Positions 23,716 through 33,664 of a DNA stretch of 37,718 bases are shown here, in pieces (positions within the stretch are counted from its first letter, which is position 1; each line of letters opens with the position of its first letter). The position numbers and the translations under genes are program-made. This stretch comes from SIG440 sp045579055. Lineage in GTDB: Bacteria; Bacillota; Clostridia; Monoglobales; Monoglobaceae. The notes under the pieces were generated by a model that was not told the origin of the DNA, made no database searches, and saw only the letters and a list, made by a program, of their open reading frames with translations. Where the stretch lies: assembly GCA_045579055.1 (NCBI GenBank), contig JAZNLK010000049.1, forward strand, positions 1 through 37,718, written 5' to 3'.

Positions 23716-26700
23716 ATGAAAAAACGTATTCTGACAATAATTGCAGCGTGTGTTCTGGTGGCAACATTCACAACATTTGCACTTATATATCTGAATAATT
23801 CCGAATCTTTGTCAACCGCACCAAGCGGCAAGCAGTCTGCTTCAATGGGTCAGACATCGAAGAAAAACGGCAGCAAGAACGGGACGAAAAAAGGCACCCA
23901 CAGCGATGAACAACGAACCCTTCTCATATATATGATTGGTTCAGACCTGGAATCACGTTCAGGCGCAGGGACAGAAGACCTTGTGGAACTGGAAAACAGC
24001 GGAATAGACACAGATTCCGTAAATGTTGTGGTTTATGCCGGAGGCTCACCCCATTGGCACAATGACAACTTAGCCAAAGAGAACAACACCATTCTCCATC
24101 TGACAAACAAAGGCTTTGAGGCTGTTGCCGCAATGCCCTCTTCCTCTATGGGCACTTCCGAAAGCCTTCTTGAGTTTCTTAACTATGCCGTCAAAAACTA
24201 TCCTGCCGACAGCTACTCACTGGTTATGTGGAATCACGGAAACGGTCCTGTTATCGGCTACGGAAAGGATATGCTCTTCGACAACGACTCCCTGACACTT
24301 TCCGAAATGCGTGCGGCACTTTCCGCCTCGCCTTTCGGACATCAGAACAAGCTGGAATGGGTGGGCTTTGACGCCTGCCTTATGGCATCGGCAGAACTCA
24401 CCTGCCTTTGGGATGACTATGCAAAATATCTTGTTGCATCCCAGGAGGTTGAACCCTCCTTCGGCTGGAACTATGACGTATTCGGAAGTTTCGGAACAAC
24501 AAGCACCGAAAGCTTTCTTTCAGCGCTTGTTGACGGATATATGACCGCCTGCAACGAATACTATGAAAAGAAGGGCTATGAAAACAGGGATACAACCCTC
24601 GCCTGCATAAATCTTTCCAATGCGGCAGAGCTTGAAAGAACCGTCAATGCCCTTTTCACAAAAGCCTCTGCCGATATCGGCGCCAACTACAACACCCTTG
24701 CACGCAAGCGTGTTTCGACCCGTGCCCTGGGCAGAGCCAGCACTGGTTCGGAATATGACCTGATTGACCTTAATGATATGGCAAGTCAACTTGAAGACGT
24801 TTATCCCGATGAAGCATCCGCCCTGAAAACAGCTTTGGGAAATATGGTGTTGAAAAACAACACAAACACAACAGGCTGTTGCGGAATGTCAATCTACTAC
24901 CCCTTCTATAACAAATATCACTACGAAAAAAGCTGGCGTGACATCTATTCTGAGCTTGCCATATTCCCAAGCTACGGCGAATACCTCTCAAAGTATCAGG
25001 AAACCTGGCTAAGTGACGATAACCTTGACCAATACGAACAAAGTCCCACTCCTCAAAAGGTTGGGGAGCTAAGCAACAAAAGCAACGAAATTGCGGGAAC
25101 ATATATGCTCCCACTCTCCCCAAAACAGCAGGAAAGCTTTGCTGATGCAAAGATTTATATACTCCAAAAAAACGCATCCAGTCTGTATCACCCTATGATT
25201 TCATCCGAAAACGTGGTGAATCGTGACGGTATTCTTTATGCGGATTTCAACGGAAAAGCCATTCACATCGAAGATAACTTCGGCTTCCGGATTCTTCCCG
25301 GAATCGAGGAACACGATACCGTTGGCGACACGACGAGGTATTCGGTAATTGCTTCAGGACGCAAATTCCTTACCGACGAAACTGCCGCTCTTGATATTCA
25401 GCTTGCATTGAACAACAAAACCGAGGAACTCACCACCACCGCTGTTCTGCCATATCGCAAGCAAACAAAATCCAACGAGCTTGTGGGCGGCAAAAGTGAC
25501 GAGTATGATCTCAACGACTGGGATATGTTCACCGTTCTGTTTTTCAACCACAGAAATCTGACAAGATACGAAAACGGCTTGGTACGTCCCCTTGACAAGT
25601 GGCTGGGTCGTGACCAGATAACCGGCTACGAAATGCTCCGAAAAGACGGCTTCAACTTTGTTTATGCTCCGCTGGAAGGCGACAACTACTATCTGATATT
25701 CGAAATCACCGATACTCAGGGCAACAAATACTGTTCCGAAATGTTGCAGATTTCGCCTCCGGCGGATGATTCCGATGAGGCAACCACTGTTTCAGCCAAA
25801 ACTCTCAACATTGATTGGACATCCGGCACCGAAGTTGAAATTCTCAACGAATACGGTGTGTCGGTCAAACTCAACTCCGCATATGAATTAATTGCAACAA
25901 ACAGCAACGACTTCAATGTAGATGTAAAGCTTGATGATATAGTGTTCAACGGCAACATTTATGTACAGACTTCTATTTTCAACATTCCCGCAAAAAGTCA
26001 GGCAAAATCACAGCTATCATTATATTATCGTGAAGCAGTCGAGATGTCCGCTCTGAAACAAATTGACAAAATCGTAGGCTACGCAACAATAAGCGGGGAT
26101 AACGAAACCCTGCTGAACAGAGCAAAGGTATGGGTGAATATTGCCCCCGATGTTGAACGCATCAAGCTCGCCCAAAAATATACGCCAATAACATCAGCCG
26201 ACCCCTTCCTGGGTGCATCGGCAGACAAACAGGTTCTGCACGAAGATGATGATGTTCGGATAACCCTTATGAACTTTGGGAAATTTTCCGATTTTGACGA
26301 AGGCTACTACGTCTTATACGAAAACCTTTCTGACGTTCCGCTAAGAATCGCCCCCAACGGAGTTGAAATAAACGGTCACACCGTTGAGACCTCTGGTCAA
26401 CTCCTTACTTTGCCTGTGGGATGCGTCAAGTATGATTTCATTGACATTCATCAGTCAAGTATAACAAGTCAGGGCATTTTGGGTATTGAAACTCTGAAAA
26501 CCTGCTTTGACATATCCCGTTGGGAAAATCACAATTTCTTTGAAATTCCCGACAAGCACCTGTGGCTCCCCGTAGCCCTGAAGAAATCCGTCAAAGCCCT
26601 TATGCAACCCACATCCGACGGCACGGTTATTTATGACAAAAACAACATCCGCATCACCGTCACTGACTATAGGATAAATTTAAGCACCGATTCATCGGCA

Positions 26701-28986
26701 CTTTGGTACGTAACGGTTGAAAACAACAATGACTTCGGTATTCAGATTTATACCACCGATGCCGAGGATAACCTCTCTGTACTTAACGGAATATCAAGTG
26801 ACAATGGTCAGGTGGGTCCTAATCAGAAACATAATACGACCTTTAAATATCAAAGTCCTGCTCTTTCTTCATTGCCGAAAGAAGTCCCCATGAAAATTCA
26901 TATTATGGATTACTGGTTCGATGAGCTGCTCTACTATGCGGAAGAGCCTGTTATAATGCTTGCAGAAAACAAGGACTCTTTACGGCAAATTCAGATGAAT
27001 TCTGCCGAAGGAGTAAAGCTAACCCAATGCAATGGAGTTTCGGTATACCTGAAAAAAGGTGTTAACTCCGAAAACCATCCCTGCTACCTCCTTGAAGCGG
27101 AAAACGCCAGCAATATTCCGGTAACCGTGGACTTCGACGTAAAAACAATCAATGGTCACCTCGTTACAAACAATATTTTTGATTATAAGCTGAGCGCCAA
27201 ATCCACTCCCGGAACAACTACCACGGCCAATGATGAATTGGATTTCAAAAAAGAATTCTCTTTGGGCTTGATTGATAAGGTTGATTCAATTGAAGGCCAG
27301 TTGTCCATTCGCACAGACTCATCCCTTTACTACATCAAGGAACAACCTGTAAGAATTGTGATTTCAGGAGATGCTGTCATAGGCTTTGCCGATTCAGGTT
27401 ATCAGGAACTGACCCTGAACCCCACATTAGGAGCACTTGCCGAAAAACAGATTCTGTGGGAAAACGAAAACCTCCGTCTGGGACTGTTGTTCTTCGGTGA
27501 AAACAATTATTCCGACTCATATGCCTGGCTGTACTGTGAAAACCTGTCATCAGAAATTCAGAATCTCCGTGTTCCATTTGTTGCCGTCAACGGAACCACC
27601 TTGGGCTACGGCTGTGATTTCAAGTTGAATCCGGGAACCATGGAATATAAGAATTTATACATTAACAACAGCTTGCTTAAAGACAATGGTATAACTTCAA
27701 TAGAAAGTATTGATTTCGACATAGAAGCATATCAGGCATCACGCAACAACGCCGAGACCGCCCGCGTTTCGGCAGTGCTCAGGGAATCAGGCAGCCCAGC
27801 CCCATATATTCCCGGTGACAACATCGTCTTTGGCAAGAACGGTGTAAAGATTATCGTTGATGACTTTACATATGAATTGGGAAGCTACGAAATGTCTTCG
27901 ACCACCGGCATAGAACCCATCCCCGTCTGGTATCTGACAGTTATCAACGACACCGACAAAAATATTTCGCTTGGCAATGCCACCGACAAAAACTTCAATT
28001 ATTCATTTAATTTAAGTAAAAACAGCGTCGGGGCACATCAACGTATGCATTGTAAAATCACCCCAAGCCAGCGACTGACCAACGATGCATTGTCCTTCAC
28101 TCTGTGCTGGGATGAATATTTGGGCGACCGTCTTTTCACCGACACCGAGCCAATCTTCCTGTATGTGAAAGACGAAACCTTCAACGTCGCACCGTTTATG
28201 GATGCTCTGGCGGAAGAACAGGTTCTTTTTGAAAATGAAAACATACGCATCAAGCTCATCTGTTTCGGCAAAAATGAAGAAGAAAACGGAGAACTGTATC
28301 TTTATGCCGAAAACCTGACTTCCTCTAAGCAAAGTGTCCTGCTGAATTTGTACTGCATTAACGGAAAAACTTATGGCAACGGCATCGAAAGGCTCCATAT
28401 GAATGCATATGATAAGACCTATGCAAAAATTCAATTAAACAAAGCCGCTCTTAATGAAGAAAGAATTGACTCCATAGAAAGCATATCATGCCTCTTGGAA
28501 CTGTACCCCGGTGTATCTTATGTGGGGTTCTACGATACACCTGCTGAATCTGTCTGGGTTCCCATCACCCTCACAAAGGCAGGAAACCCGGAACCCTATA
28601 TCCCCGGTGATGCAGAGATTTACAACAAAGACGCAGTAAAAATCGTTCTGGACGGCTATGAATTCAACGATGAAACCCAAAAAGCCACCTGGAACATAAC
28701 TGCAATCAACGATAGTGACGAATATGTCTCGGTGCTTATGGTATACCACGGCGAATCGGCTTCATCATTTACCCGGGGTTGCGAGGTGTTCGTTGCTCCG
28801 CACCAGTATGCTCACACCACCGCCAAATCTGCAACAGCGCTTACCACCGGCAAATGTCCGTTGCGGTTATGGTTCGGCGGAAAGGACGCCTTGCCTGACT
28901 TCCAGCACGACGAAATAATCACGCTTTACGTCAATGACGGAACAAAAATCACAAAGGAAAAGATATCCACCGATTCTGAAAAATAG
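23716..28986 (+). CDS. Giant clostripain-family (C11) cysteine peptidase with repetitive tail
   Basis: A 1756-residue protein. There is an N-terminal signal or anchor segment (about 5-26) and a Ser/Lys/Gly-rich linker. The C11 peptidase domain (about 66-440) has LLIYMIGSDLES, catalytic His174 in MWNHGNG and catalytic Cys221 in GFDACLMAS. The family cleaves after Arg or Lys and usually self-processes. The other 1300 or so residues are beta-rich repeats. One unit type opens with [AS]xKQVLxEDDDVRITL-like motifs near nucleotides 26205, 27425 and 28200. It alternates with another opening IYxKNxIRIxVxDY near 26635, 27830 and 28615, often preceded by PYIPGD. Such tails suggest binding or surface presentation. 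No SLH or LPxTG anchor is seen. The gene has its own promoter and a shared terminator. Confidence 0.85.
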   Translation: MKKRILTIIAACVLVATFTTFALIYLNNSESLSTAPSGKQSASMGQTSKKNGSKNGTKKGTHSDEQRTLLIYMIGSDLESRSGAGTEDLVELENSGIDTDSVNVVVYAGGSPHWHNDNLAKENNTILHLTNKGFEAVAAMPSSSMGTSESLLEFLNYAVKNYPADSYSLVMWNHGNGPVIGYGKDMLFDNDSLTLSEMRAALSASPFGHQNKLEWVGFDACLMASAELTCLWDDYAKYLVASQEVEPSFGWNYDVFGSFGTTSTESFLSALVDGYMTACNEYYEKKGYENRDTTLACINLSNAAELERTVNALFTKASADIGANYNTLARKRVSTRALGRASTGSEYDLIDLNDMASQLEDVYPDEASALKTALGNMVLKNNTNTTGCCGMSIYYPFYNKYHYEKSWRDIYSELAIFPSYGEYLSKYQETWLSDDNLDQYEQSPTPQKVGELSNKSNEIAGTYMLPLSPKQQESFADAKIYILQKNASSLYHPMISSENVVNRDGILYADFNGKAIHIEDNFGFRILPGIEEHDTVGDTTRYSVIASGRKFLTDETAALDIQLALNNKTEELTTTAVLPYRKQTKSNELVGGKSDEYDLNDWDMFTVLFFNHRNLTRYENGLVRPLDKWLGRDQITGYEMLRKDGFNFVYAPLEGDNYYLIFEITDTQGNKYCSEMLQISPPADDSDEATTVSAKTLNIDWTSGTEVEILNEYGVSVKLNSAYELIATNSNDFNVDVKLDDIVFNGNIYVQTSIFNIPAKSQAKSQLSLYYREAVEMSALKQIDKIVGYATISGDNETLLNRAKVWVNIAPDVERIKLAQKYTPITSADPFLGASADKQVLHEDDDVRITLMNFGKFSDFDEGYYVLYENLSDVPLRIAPNGVEINGHTVETSGQLLTLPVGCVKYDFIDIHQSSITSQGILGIETLKTCFDISRWENHNFFEIPDKHLWLPVALKKSVKALMQPTSDGTVIYDKNNIRITVTDYRINLSTDSSALWYVTVENNNDFGIQIYTTDAEDNLSVLNGISSDNGQVGPNQKHNTTFKYQSPALSSLPKEVPMKIHIMDYWFDELLYYAEEPVIMLAENKDSLRQIQMNSAEGVKLTQCNGVSVYLKKGVNSENHPCYLLEAENASNIPVTVDFDVKTINGHLVTNNIFDYKLSAKSTPGTTTTANDELDFKKEFSLGLIDKVDSIEGQLSIRTDSSLYYIKEQPVRIVISGDAVIGFADSGYQELTLNPTLGALAEKQILWENENLRLGLLFFGENNYSDSYAWLYCENLSSEIQNLRVPFVAVNGTTLGYGCDFKLNPGTMEYKNLYINNSLLKDNGITSIESIDFDIEAYQASRNNAETARVSAVLRESGSPAPYIPGDNIVFGKNGVKIIVDDFTYELGSYEMSSTTGIEPIPVWYLTVINDTDKNISLGNATDKNFNYSFNLSKNSVGAHQRMHCKITPSQRLTNDALSFTLCWDEYLGDRLFTDTEPIFLYVKDETFNVAPFMDALAEEQVLFENENIRIKLICFGKNEEENGELYLYAENLTSSKQSVLLNLYCINGKTYGNGIERLHMNAYDKTYAKIQLNKAALNEERIDSIESISCLLELYPGVSYVGFYDTPAESVWVPITLTKAGNPEPYIPGDAEIYNKDAVKIVLDGYEFNDETQKATWNITAINDSDEYVSVLMVYHGESASSFTRGCEVFVAPHQYAHTTAKSATALTTGKCPLRLWFGGKDALPDFQHDEIITLYVNDGTKITKEKISTDSEK

Positions 28987-29006
28987 TATCCAAAAGAACA
29001 AATTAC

Positions 29007-29046
29007 AAAAAAAGGGACAGTCCGTTATAATGAACTGTTCCTTTTT
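29007..29046. terminator. Bidirectional terminator between the C11 peptidase and AraC genes
   Basis: GGGACAGT (29014-29021) pairs with ACTGTTCC (29034-29041), flanked by a run of A on the left and of T on the right. It works on both strands. The stop codon of the AraC gene lies in the loop region. Confidence 0.85.
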
Positions 29047-29858
29047 CTGTATTCCAAGGGGGTAAGCCCCGTTTCTTCTTTAAATATCCGGCAGAAATAT
29101 GAAAGGCTGCTGAAACCGCAACGGTGACTTATGTCCGAAACCGATGCTTTTTCGCTGAGCAAAATGTTCTTTGCCATAACAACACGGGTTTTCAGAATAT
29201 AGTTCATAACCGTCATCCCGGTGTGTTCTCTGAATCTACGACAAAAATGGTACTTGCTTATGTGAATTGCACTGCATATCTCGTTTATGGTCATATCTCT
29301 GAAAATATTGCTGTTTATATAATCAATGGCTTTGTTAACCGCGCCGACCACAGGAGCAATATGTTCAATGGAATTGCGGCTTATCATAACAATAAGCTTC
29401 ATACAGCAGGCCAGCACAACCTCATCAAAGTATGGGTCTTCTTTGTATTTCTCAAGCTCTCCGAAAATATGCTCTACTTCCTCCGCCTCTTCCGGCGGAA
29501 TCACAGAATACACCAATCCCCCGTGGGAAAATCTGCTGAATTTCCTTTCGTCCGAAAGAGCCTTCAGCAACCTTTCCAATTTTTCGGGAACAACAAACAG
29601 CTTGCTTCTGTCATAAACTTCAGGCTCGTCAGGCATGGTATAATGATACTTGTTGGCACCGATAAAGCACAGCGTACCCTTTTCAATGGGATAAATCTTT
29701 TCGTTGCATACAATACTTCCCCCGTTGGAATATGTGTATATAAACATATGTTCATCCAGAGCATGCCATATTTTGAAATGCTCGTCCCTGCCCACCTCGT
29801 GGCAAATAACAGTGCTTTCCAAGTGCCTCACCTGCCTTTTTCTTATAAAGAATATCAC
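29025..29858 (-). CDS. AraC-family regulator, divergent from the lyase operon
   Basis: A 277-residue protein with an N-terminal cupin-like sensing domain (YTYSNGGSIVCNEKIYPIEKGTLCFIGANKYHY, about 42-80). At the C-terminus is a double helix-turn-helix (about 175-275) with NEICSAIHISKYHFCRRFREHTGMTVMNYI and ISHRCGFSSLSYFCRIFKEETGLTPLEYR. Such proteins usually activate sugar-catabolism genes on binding a sugar or derivative. The GTG start at 29858 has only a weak site; a TTG at 29822 after AGGTGA is an alternative that would trim 12 residues. It is divergent from the N-acetylneuraminate-lyase-type gene, which is its most likely target. Confidence 0.88.
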   Translation of the reverse strand: MIFFIRKRQVRHLESTVICHEVGRDEHFKIWHALDEHMFIYTYSNGGSIVCNEKIYPIEKGTLCFIGANKYHYTMPDEPEVYDRSKLFVVPEKLERLLKALSDERKFSRFSHGGLVYSVIPPEEAEEVEHIFGELEKYKEDPYFDEVVLACCMKLIVMISRNSIEHIAPVVGAVNKAIDYINSNIFRDMTINEICSAIHISKYHFCRRFREHTGMTVMNYILKTRVVMAKNILLSEKASVSDISHRCGFSSLSYFCRIFKEETGLTPLEYRKRNSSL

Positions 29859-29872
29859 ATTTTTTCCAAAAA

Positions 29873-29935
29873 AGCAATAGGAGTAAAAAAAATAGCAATA
29901 TTTATATATACTTATTGACTTTTTTGTATTATAAT
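29873..29935. promoter_or_regulatory. Lyase-operon control region with GCAATA direct repeats
   Basis: AGCAATA occurs at 29873-29879 and 29894-29900, 21 bp (two helical turns) apart, the usual geometry for an AraC-family site. A palindromic ATTATAAT (29928-29935) can be the -10 element on both strands, but neither strand has a consensus -35 at the proper distance, as expected for an activator-dependent promoter. The role is inferred. Confidence 0.45.
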
Positions 29936-29969
29936 GAACAAAATGGAATAACTATGGAGGTTTTCAAAA

Positions 29970-30839
29970 ATGAACAAATATAAAGGCATATTCACCGCTC
30001 TGCTCACCCCCTTTGACGGTGCAAACAAAATAAACGAAAAGGAGCTTGAAAAGCTGGTTAAGTTCTGTCTTGGCAAAGGTGTAAAAGGCTTTTATGTTGG
30101 CGGAAGCACAGCAGAGGCGTTCCTTCTTTCAACCGACGAAAGAAAACAGATTATGGACGTGGTGAAATCCACCGCTCCGAACAGCACTCTCATTGCTCAT
30201 ATCGGCTCAATTGACGAAATCGAAGCAACAGACCTTGCAAAGCACGCAAAGGCTTTGGGTTATGATGCAATTTCATCGGTTGCACCTTTCTACTATAAAT
30301 TCACCTTTGAGGAAATCAAGAACTACTATTTCCGCTTAGCTGACAGTGCACAGCTCCCAATGCTTGTTTATCACTTCCCTGCATTTTCGGGAGTTAATAT
30401 GGGTGCGGCTGAAATGGGCAAGTTCTTATCCGATGAAAGATTCTTGGGCATAAAGTATACTTCAAACGATTTCTTTACCCTTGAACAATGCAAAACCAAC
30501 TTCCCCCACAAGATTGTTTACAACGGATTTGACGAAATGCTCCTTTCAGGACTTGTTATGGGTGCTGACGGTGGTATCGGAAGTACATATAACTTTATGG
30601 CAGACAAGTTTGTGAGCATCTATAACCTCTTTAATGAAGGCAAGATTGAAGAGGCTCAGAAAATTCAGAAAGTTGCAAATCACATAATCACCATTCTCTG
30701 CAAAATCGGTGTTATGCAGGCTGAAAAAGAGGTTCTCAACCAGTTGGGATTTGACTTTGGCGTTTGCCGTCATCCCTTTGGCGAACCCACAGCCGAGGAT
30801 AAGGCACTTATCGCAAAAGAGATTATTCCTTATCTCTAA
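29970..30839 (+). CDS. nanA: N-acetylneuraminate lyase-type aldolase
   Basis: A 289-residue DapA/NAL-superfamily aldolase. The Schiff-base Lys162 is in GIKYTSND, Tyr134 is in LVYHFP, and the pyruvate-binding Ser46-Thr47 are in GGSTAEAF. The sugar-tail positions follow the neuraminate lyase pattern: Asp188-Glu189 in NGFDEMLLSG and Ser205 in GADGGIGSTYN. These features favour a lyase of N-acetylneuraminate or a near relative over dihydrodipicolinate synthase. The reaction would give N-acetylmannosamine and pyruvate. The start follows a GGAGG. The gene heads an operon; the FG-GAP gene begins 13 bases after its stop, and the stop codon itself overlaps that gene's ribosome-binding site. Exact substrate is inferred. 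Confidence 0.87.
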   Translation: MNKYKGIFTALLTPFDGANKINEKELEKLVKFCLGKGVKGFYVGGSTAEAFLLSTDERKQIMDVVKSTAPNSTLIAHIGSIDEIEATDLAKHAKALGYDAISSVAPFYYKFTFEEIKNYYFRLADSAQLPMLVYHFPAFSGVNMGAAEMGKFLSDERFLGIKYTSNDFFTLEQCKTNFPHKIVYNGFDEMLLSGLVMGADGGIGSTYNFMADKFVSIYNLFNEGKIEEAQKIQKVANHIITILCKIGVMQAEKEVLNQLGFDFGVCRHPFGEPTAEDKALIAKEIIPYL

Positions 30840-30852
30840 GGAGGACAGACTT

Positions 30853-33621
30853 ATGAAATGGACAAAAAAAGGCTTTGAAGAATTCCGCAAAGGAACCTTT
30901 GGCAACGGCGGACAGAATATTTACGTTTCCGCCAAGGGTGTTCTTCAGAGAATACATAATTTTGACGTAAACGGCGACGGATGGTTTGACCTTCCTCTTG
31001 CAAACAGTCATTCAATGAACGAAAGACCTCCCATATTTGTTTTTGATGACCTGAAGGCAGAACCACTCCGTTTGCCCTCTTACGGAACCTTTGATGCAAC
31101 CTTTGCCGACCTGAACGGTGACGGCACAGAGGATTTGATTGTTGCCTGCCAACATGACGGCGTCCATACCGATGTTTCGGCAATTATCTATTACGCAAGT
31201 GAATACGGTCTTTCCGAAAGATACCGCAGTGAGCTACGTGTTCCCAACTCGGTGGCTGTTGTGGCAGGTGATTTTGACAAAACAGGGAAGAAAACCCTTG
31301 TTTTTGCAAGCGACAAAGCCCTTCGCATTTTCAAACAAACCCCTCAGGGAATTGAAGCATCCGTTTATGAAGATATTCCAGTTTCCTGCCTCACCATGGC
31401 GGTTGGCGACCTTGACGGTGACGGATATGATGATTTATACCTTATGCATCAGGGTGATGGAAGTCTGACAGTATACTGGGGCGGTGAGGACGGAATAAAC
31501 CCTGACCGCAAAACCGACTTTGGTGTTCCAACAAAGCTTGATATCCGAGGCGCAACAACGGCTGGCAGAGTTCTGGGCGGCTGGTCCCCCTGGAAAACAA
31601 GTGTAGTGAATGTAAAAGGAAAGCTTATGACCTTCCGTGTTGAAAAGGCTGATGCAATTCTTGAAAGCTGGGAAGGCAGAACCCCCAAAGAAGAAATGCG
31701 TTTCACCTGTTTCGACTATGAAGAGCTGATGAAGGTTCATTCCTTCCGCTATCGTGGCATCCTCCACCTTGTGACGGGAGACCTGAAAAACAACGGCGGC
31801 TGTGACATTGCAATTGCCATGTCCTTCGACCGTGAGCAGGAAACCGACCTGATTGTCCTTTGGGGCGATACTGATTACGATATGAACAAAGCAACCCGAA
31901 TCCCCATCAGATATGCAAGAGTTCTTTCAATTTCTCCTTATGAAAAGGATGGAAAGAATGTTCTCTTTGCCTGTCAGGGCGGCGAGCGTGACAGATATGA
32001 GCTGACCTCAAAGGTATTCAGCTTTGACGAAACCGGCAAGGAATCCCTTGTGGCAGAAATTCCTTCTTGGGAAGCAAACGGAGTTATAAATGGCGTGACC
32101 TACACAGACGGCAGACGCCAGACCGTTGTAATCAACCACGAAGGCGAAAAGGCTCAGGGTTTTGAGGATATTGCCATATTCCTTGGAGGAAAGGATGGCT
32201 TTGACCCCAACAACAAGATTATGTTCCCCGGCTGTGCGGCTGTTGACGTGGTTATTTCCGACCTGAACGATGATGGGAACCCTGACGTTCTTGTTGTAAA
32301 CTGTTCCGAGAACGCACCCTGGCTTGACCCCGGCTGTGAAATATTCTGGGGCAGCAAGGACGGGTTCGACCGTGACCGCAAGGACGCCTTTGACACAATA
32401 ATCGCATATAGCTGTGTTATCGGTGACTTCCGCCACACAGGCTATCTCGATGTGGTAACAAGTGCATACCGAAGCCGACATATGGACATATTTGAAGGCG
32501 GTCCCCATGGCTATGACTTCAAGAATCCCAAGAGACTTGTGTGGGGTCCCGATCCTGAAAAATGCAATCCCTTCCCCTGGCCTCAGGAGGACGAAGACCC
32601 TGACTATACCGATGAAGAAAATATTCTCATCAACCAGTTTGGCGGAATCAGAAACGTGTTCTGTGCCGACTTTAACAATGACGGCTGGCTTGATTTGTTC
32701 ATTCCCCAGCTTTACGGAACAAACTGCTTCATTATGTGGGGCGGACCTGAGGGCTTCAGCGTTGAAAACAGTCAGACCTTGGCAACCGACGGTGTTGTTA
32801 TCGGAAATGCCGCAGATCTGAACGGTGACGGATATCTTGACTTAGTTCTCGGTGGCTTCACCTGCCTGAAAAAATCTCAGGTGAAGGAATCATATATCAC
32901 AATCTACTGGGGCGGCAAGGACGGCTACAAGGAAAACCGCAAAACCCAGCTTCCTGCATTCTGCATAAACGACCTGACAATTCAAGACTTCAACAATGAC
33001 GGAGTTCTGGACATTTTCGCAAGTGCATACTATGGTGTGAGAACAAGAGATGCGGATGCATCCCTTTACTATGGCTCAAAGGAAGGAATCTTCTATCAGG
33101 ACAACAAAAAACGGATTTTCAACAATTCGGGAACAGGCTGTCTTTCGGGAGATTTCAATGGAGACGGATATATTGATCTTGCTGTTGCAAGCCACAAAAA
33201 GGAAGGTAACCACGTTTGCGATTCCTTTGTTTACTGGGGCGGCGAAGATGGAATCAATACCGAAAGATATACCGCACTCCCCGGCAGAGGGCCTCACGGA
33301 ATGTCAACAGTCGATGCAGGCAACATTATGGACAGAAGTGATTCGGAGTATTATTATTCCGAGGCTTATGAGACCAAAAACAAGGCAACAAAAATCAGCT
33401 GGATTGCCGAAAACGGCAAGAGAACATGGGTGAAGATGCAACTTCGCTGTGCAGATACCATTGAGGAACTTGAAAATGCTGAGTGGTCTGAAAGCTTTGA
33501 AAACGGAGCAGATGTTTCTGCACTCAATCTCTGTGGCTATATTCAGTACAAACTGGAGCTTGGTGCTCCCTGCGGAGCAGGTACACCAAGGGTTACCGAA
33601 GTAACTGTGGAATTTGAATAA
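30853..33621 (+). CDS. Large FG-GAP/VCBS beta-propeller protein, paralogue 2
   Basis: A 922-residue paralogue of the proteins at 20722 and 34762, with the same N-terminus (KWTKKGFEEFRKGTFGNGGQN), D-x-N-G-D-G loops (DVNGDGWFDLP, DLNGDGTEDL, DLDGDGYDDL, DFNNDGWLDLF, DLNGDGYLDL, DFNNDGVLDIF, DFNGDGYIDLA) and repeated WGGxDG strands. The C-terminal domain is the most conserved part. No signal peptide or membrane segment is seen, and several cysteines are present, which fits a cytosolic protein. ATG at 30853 has AAGGAGG, which overlaps the stop of the lyase gene, so the two are translationally linked. A longer reading frame from 30709 overlaps the lyase gene and is rejected. Function is unknown; the operon suggests a role on a sialic-acid-like substrate. 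Confidence 0.86.
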   Translation: MKWTKKGFEEFRKGTFGNGGQNIYVSAKGVLQRIHNFDVNGDGWFDLPLANSHSMNERPPIFVFDDLKAEPLRLPSYGTFDATFADLNGDGTEDLIVACQHDGVHTDVSAIIYYASEYGLSERYRSELRVPNSVAVVAGDFDKTGKKTLVFASDKALRIFKQTPQGIEASVYEDIPVSCLTMAVGDLDGDGYDDLYLMHQGDGSLTVYWGGEDGINPDRKTDFGVPTKLDIRGATTAGRVLGGWSPWKTSVVNVKGKLMTFRVEKADAILESWEGRTPKEEMRFTCFDYEELMKVHSFRYRGILHLVTGDLKNNGGCDIAIAMSFDREQETDLIVLWGDTDYDMNKATRIPIRYARVLSISPYEKDGKNVLFACQGGERDRYELTSKVFSFDETGKESLVAEIPSWEANGVINGVTYTDGRRQTVVINHEGEKAQGFEDIAIFLGGKDGFDPNNKIMFPGCAAVDVVISDLNDDGNPDVLVVNCSENAPWLDPGCEIFWGSKDGFDRDRKDAFDTIIAYSCVIGDFRHTGYLDVVTSAYRSRHMDIFEGGPHGYDFKNPKRLVWGPDPEKCNPFPWPQEDEDPDYTDEENILINQFGGIRNVFCADFNNDGWLDLFIPQLYGTNCFIMWGGPEGFSVENSQTLATDGVVIGNAADLNGDGYLDLVLGGFTCLKKSQVKESYITIYWGGKDGYKENRKTQLPAFCINDLTIQDFNNDGVLDIFASAYYGVRTRDADASLYYGSKEGIFYQDNKKRIFNNSGTGCLSGDFNGDGYIDLAVASHKKEGNHVCDSFVYWGGEDGINTERYTALPGRGPHGMSTVDAGNIMDRSDSEYYYSEAYETKNKATKISWIAENGKRTWVKMQLRCADTIEELENAEWSESFENGADVSALNLCGYIQYKLELGAPCGAGTPRVTEVTVEFE

Positions 33622-33629
33622 TCACAACG

Positions 33630-33664
33630 AACAAAGGCTGTTGCTCGATGCAACAGCCTTTGTT
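33630..33664. terminator. Bidirectional terminator after FG-GAP paralogue 2
   Basis: A perfect 15-bp stem, AACAAAGGCTGTTGC (33630-33644) with its complement (33650-33664), has a 5-base loop. It serves the convergent FG-GAP and AraC genes; the AraC stop codon overlaps the right arm. Confidence 0.9.

Noticed and set aside
29970..30839. Dihydrodipicolinate synthase (dapA)
   Set aside because: The Asp188-Glu189 pair, the GADGGIGSTYN segment and the operon context fit neuraminate lyase better than lysine synthesis.
30709..30852. 48-codon N-terminal extension of FG-GAP paralogue 2
   Set aside because: It overlaps the lyase gene in another frame, and the paralogues all start at the KWTKKGF position with a ribosome-binding site.
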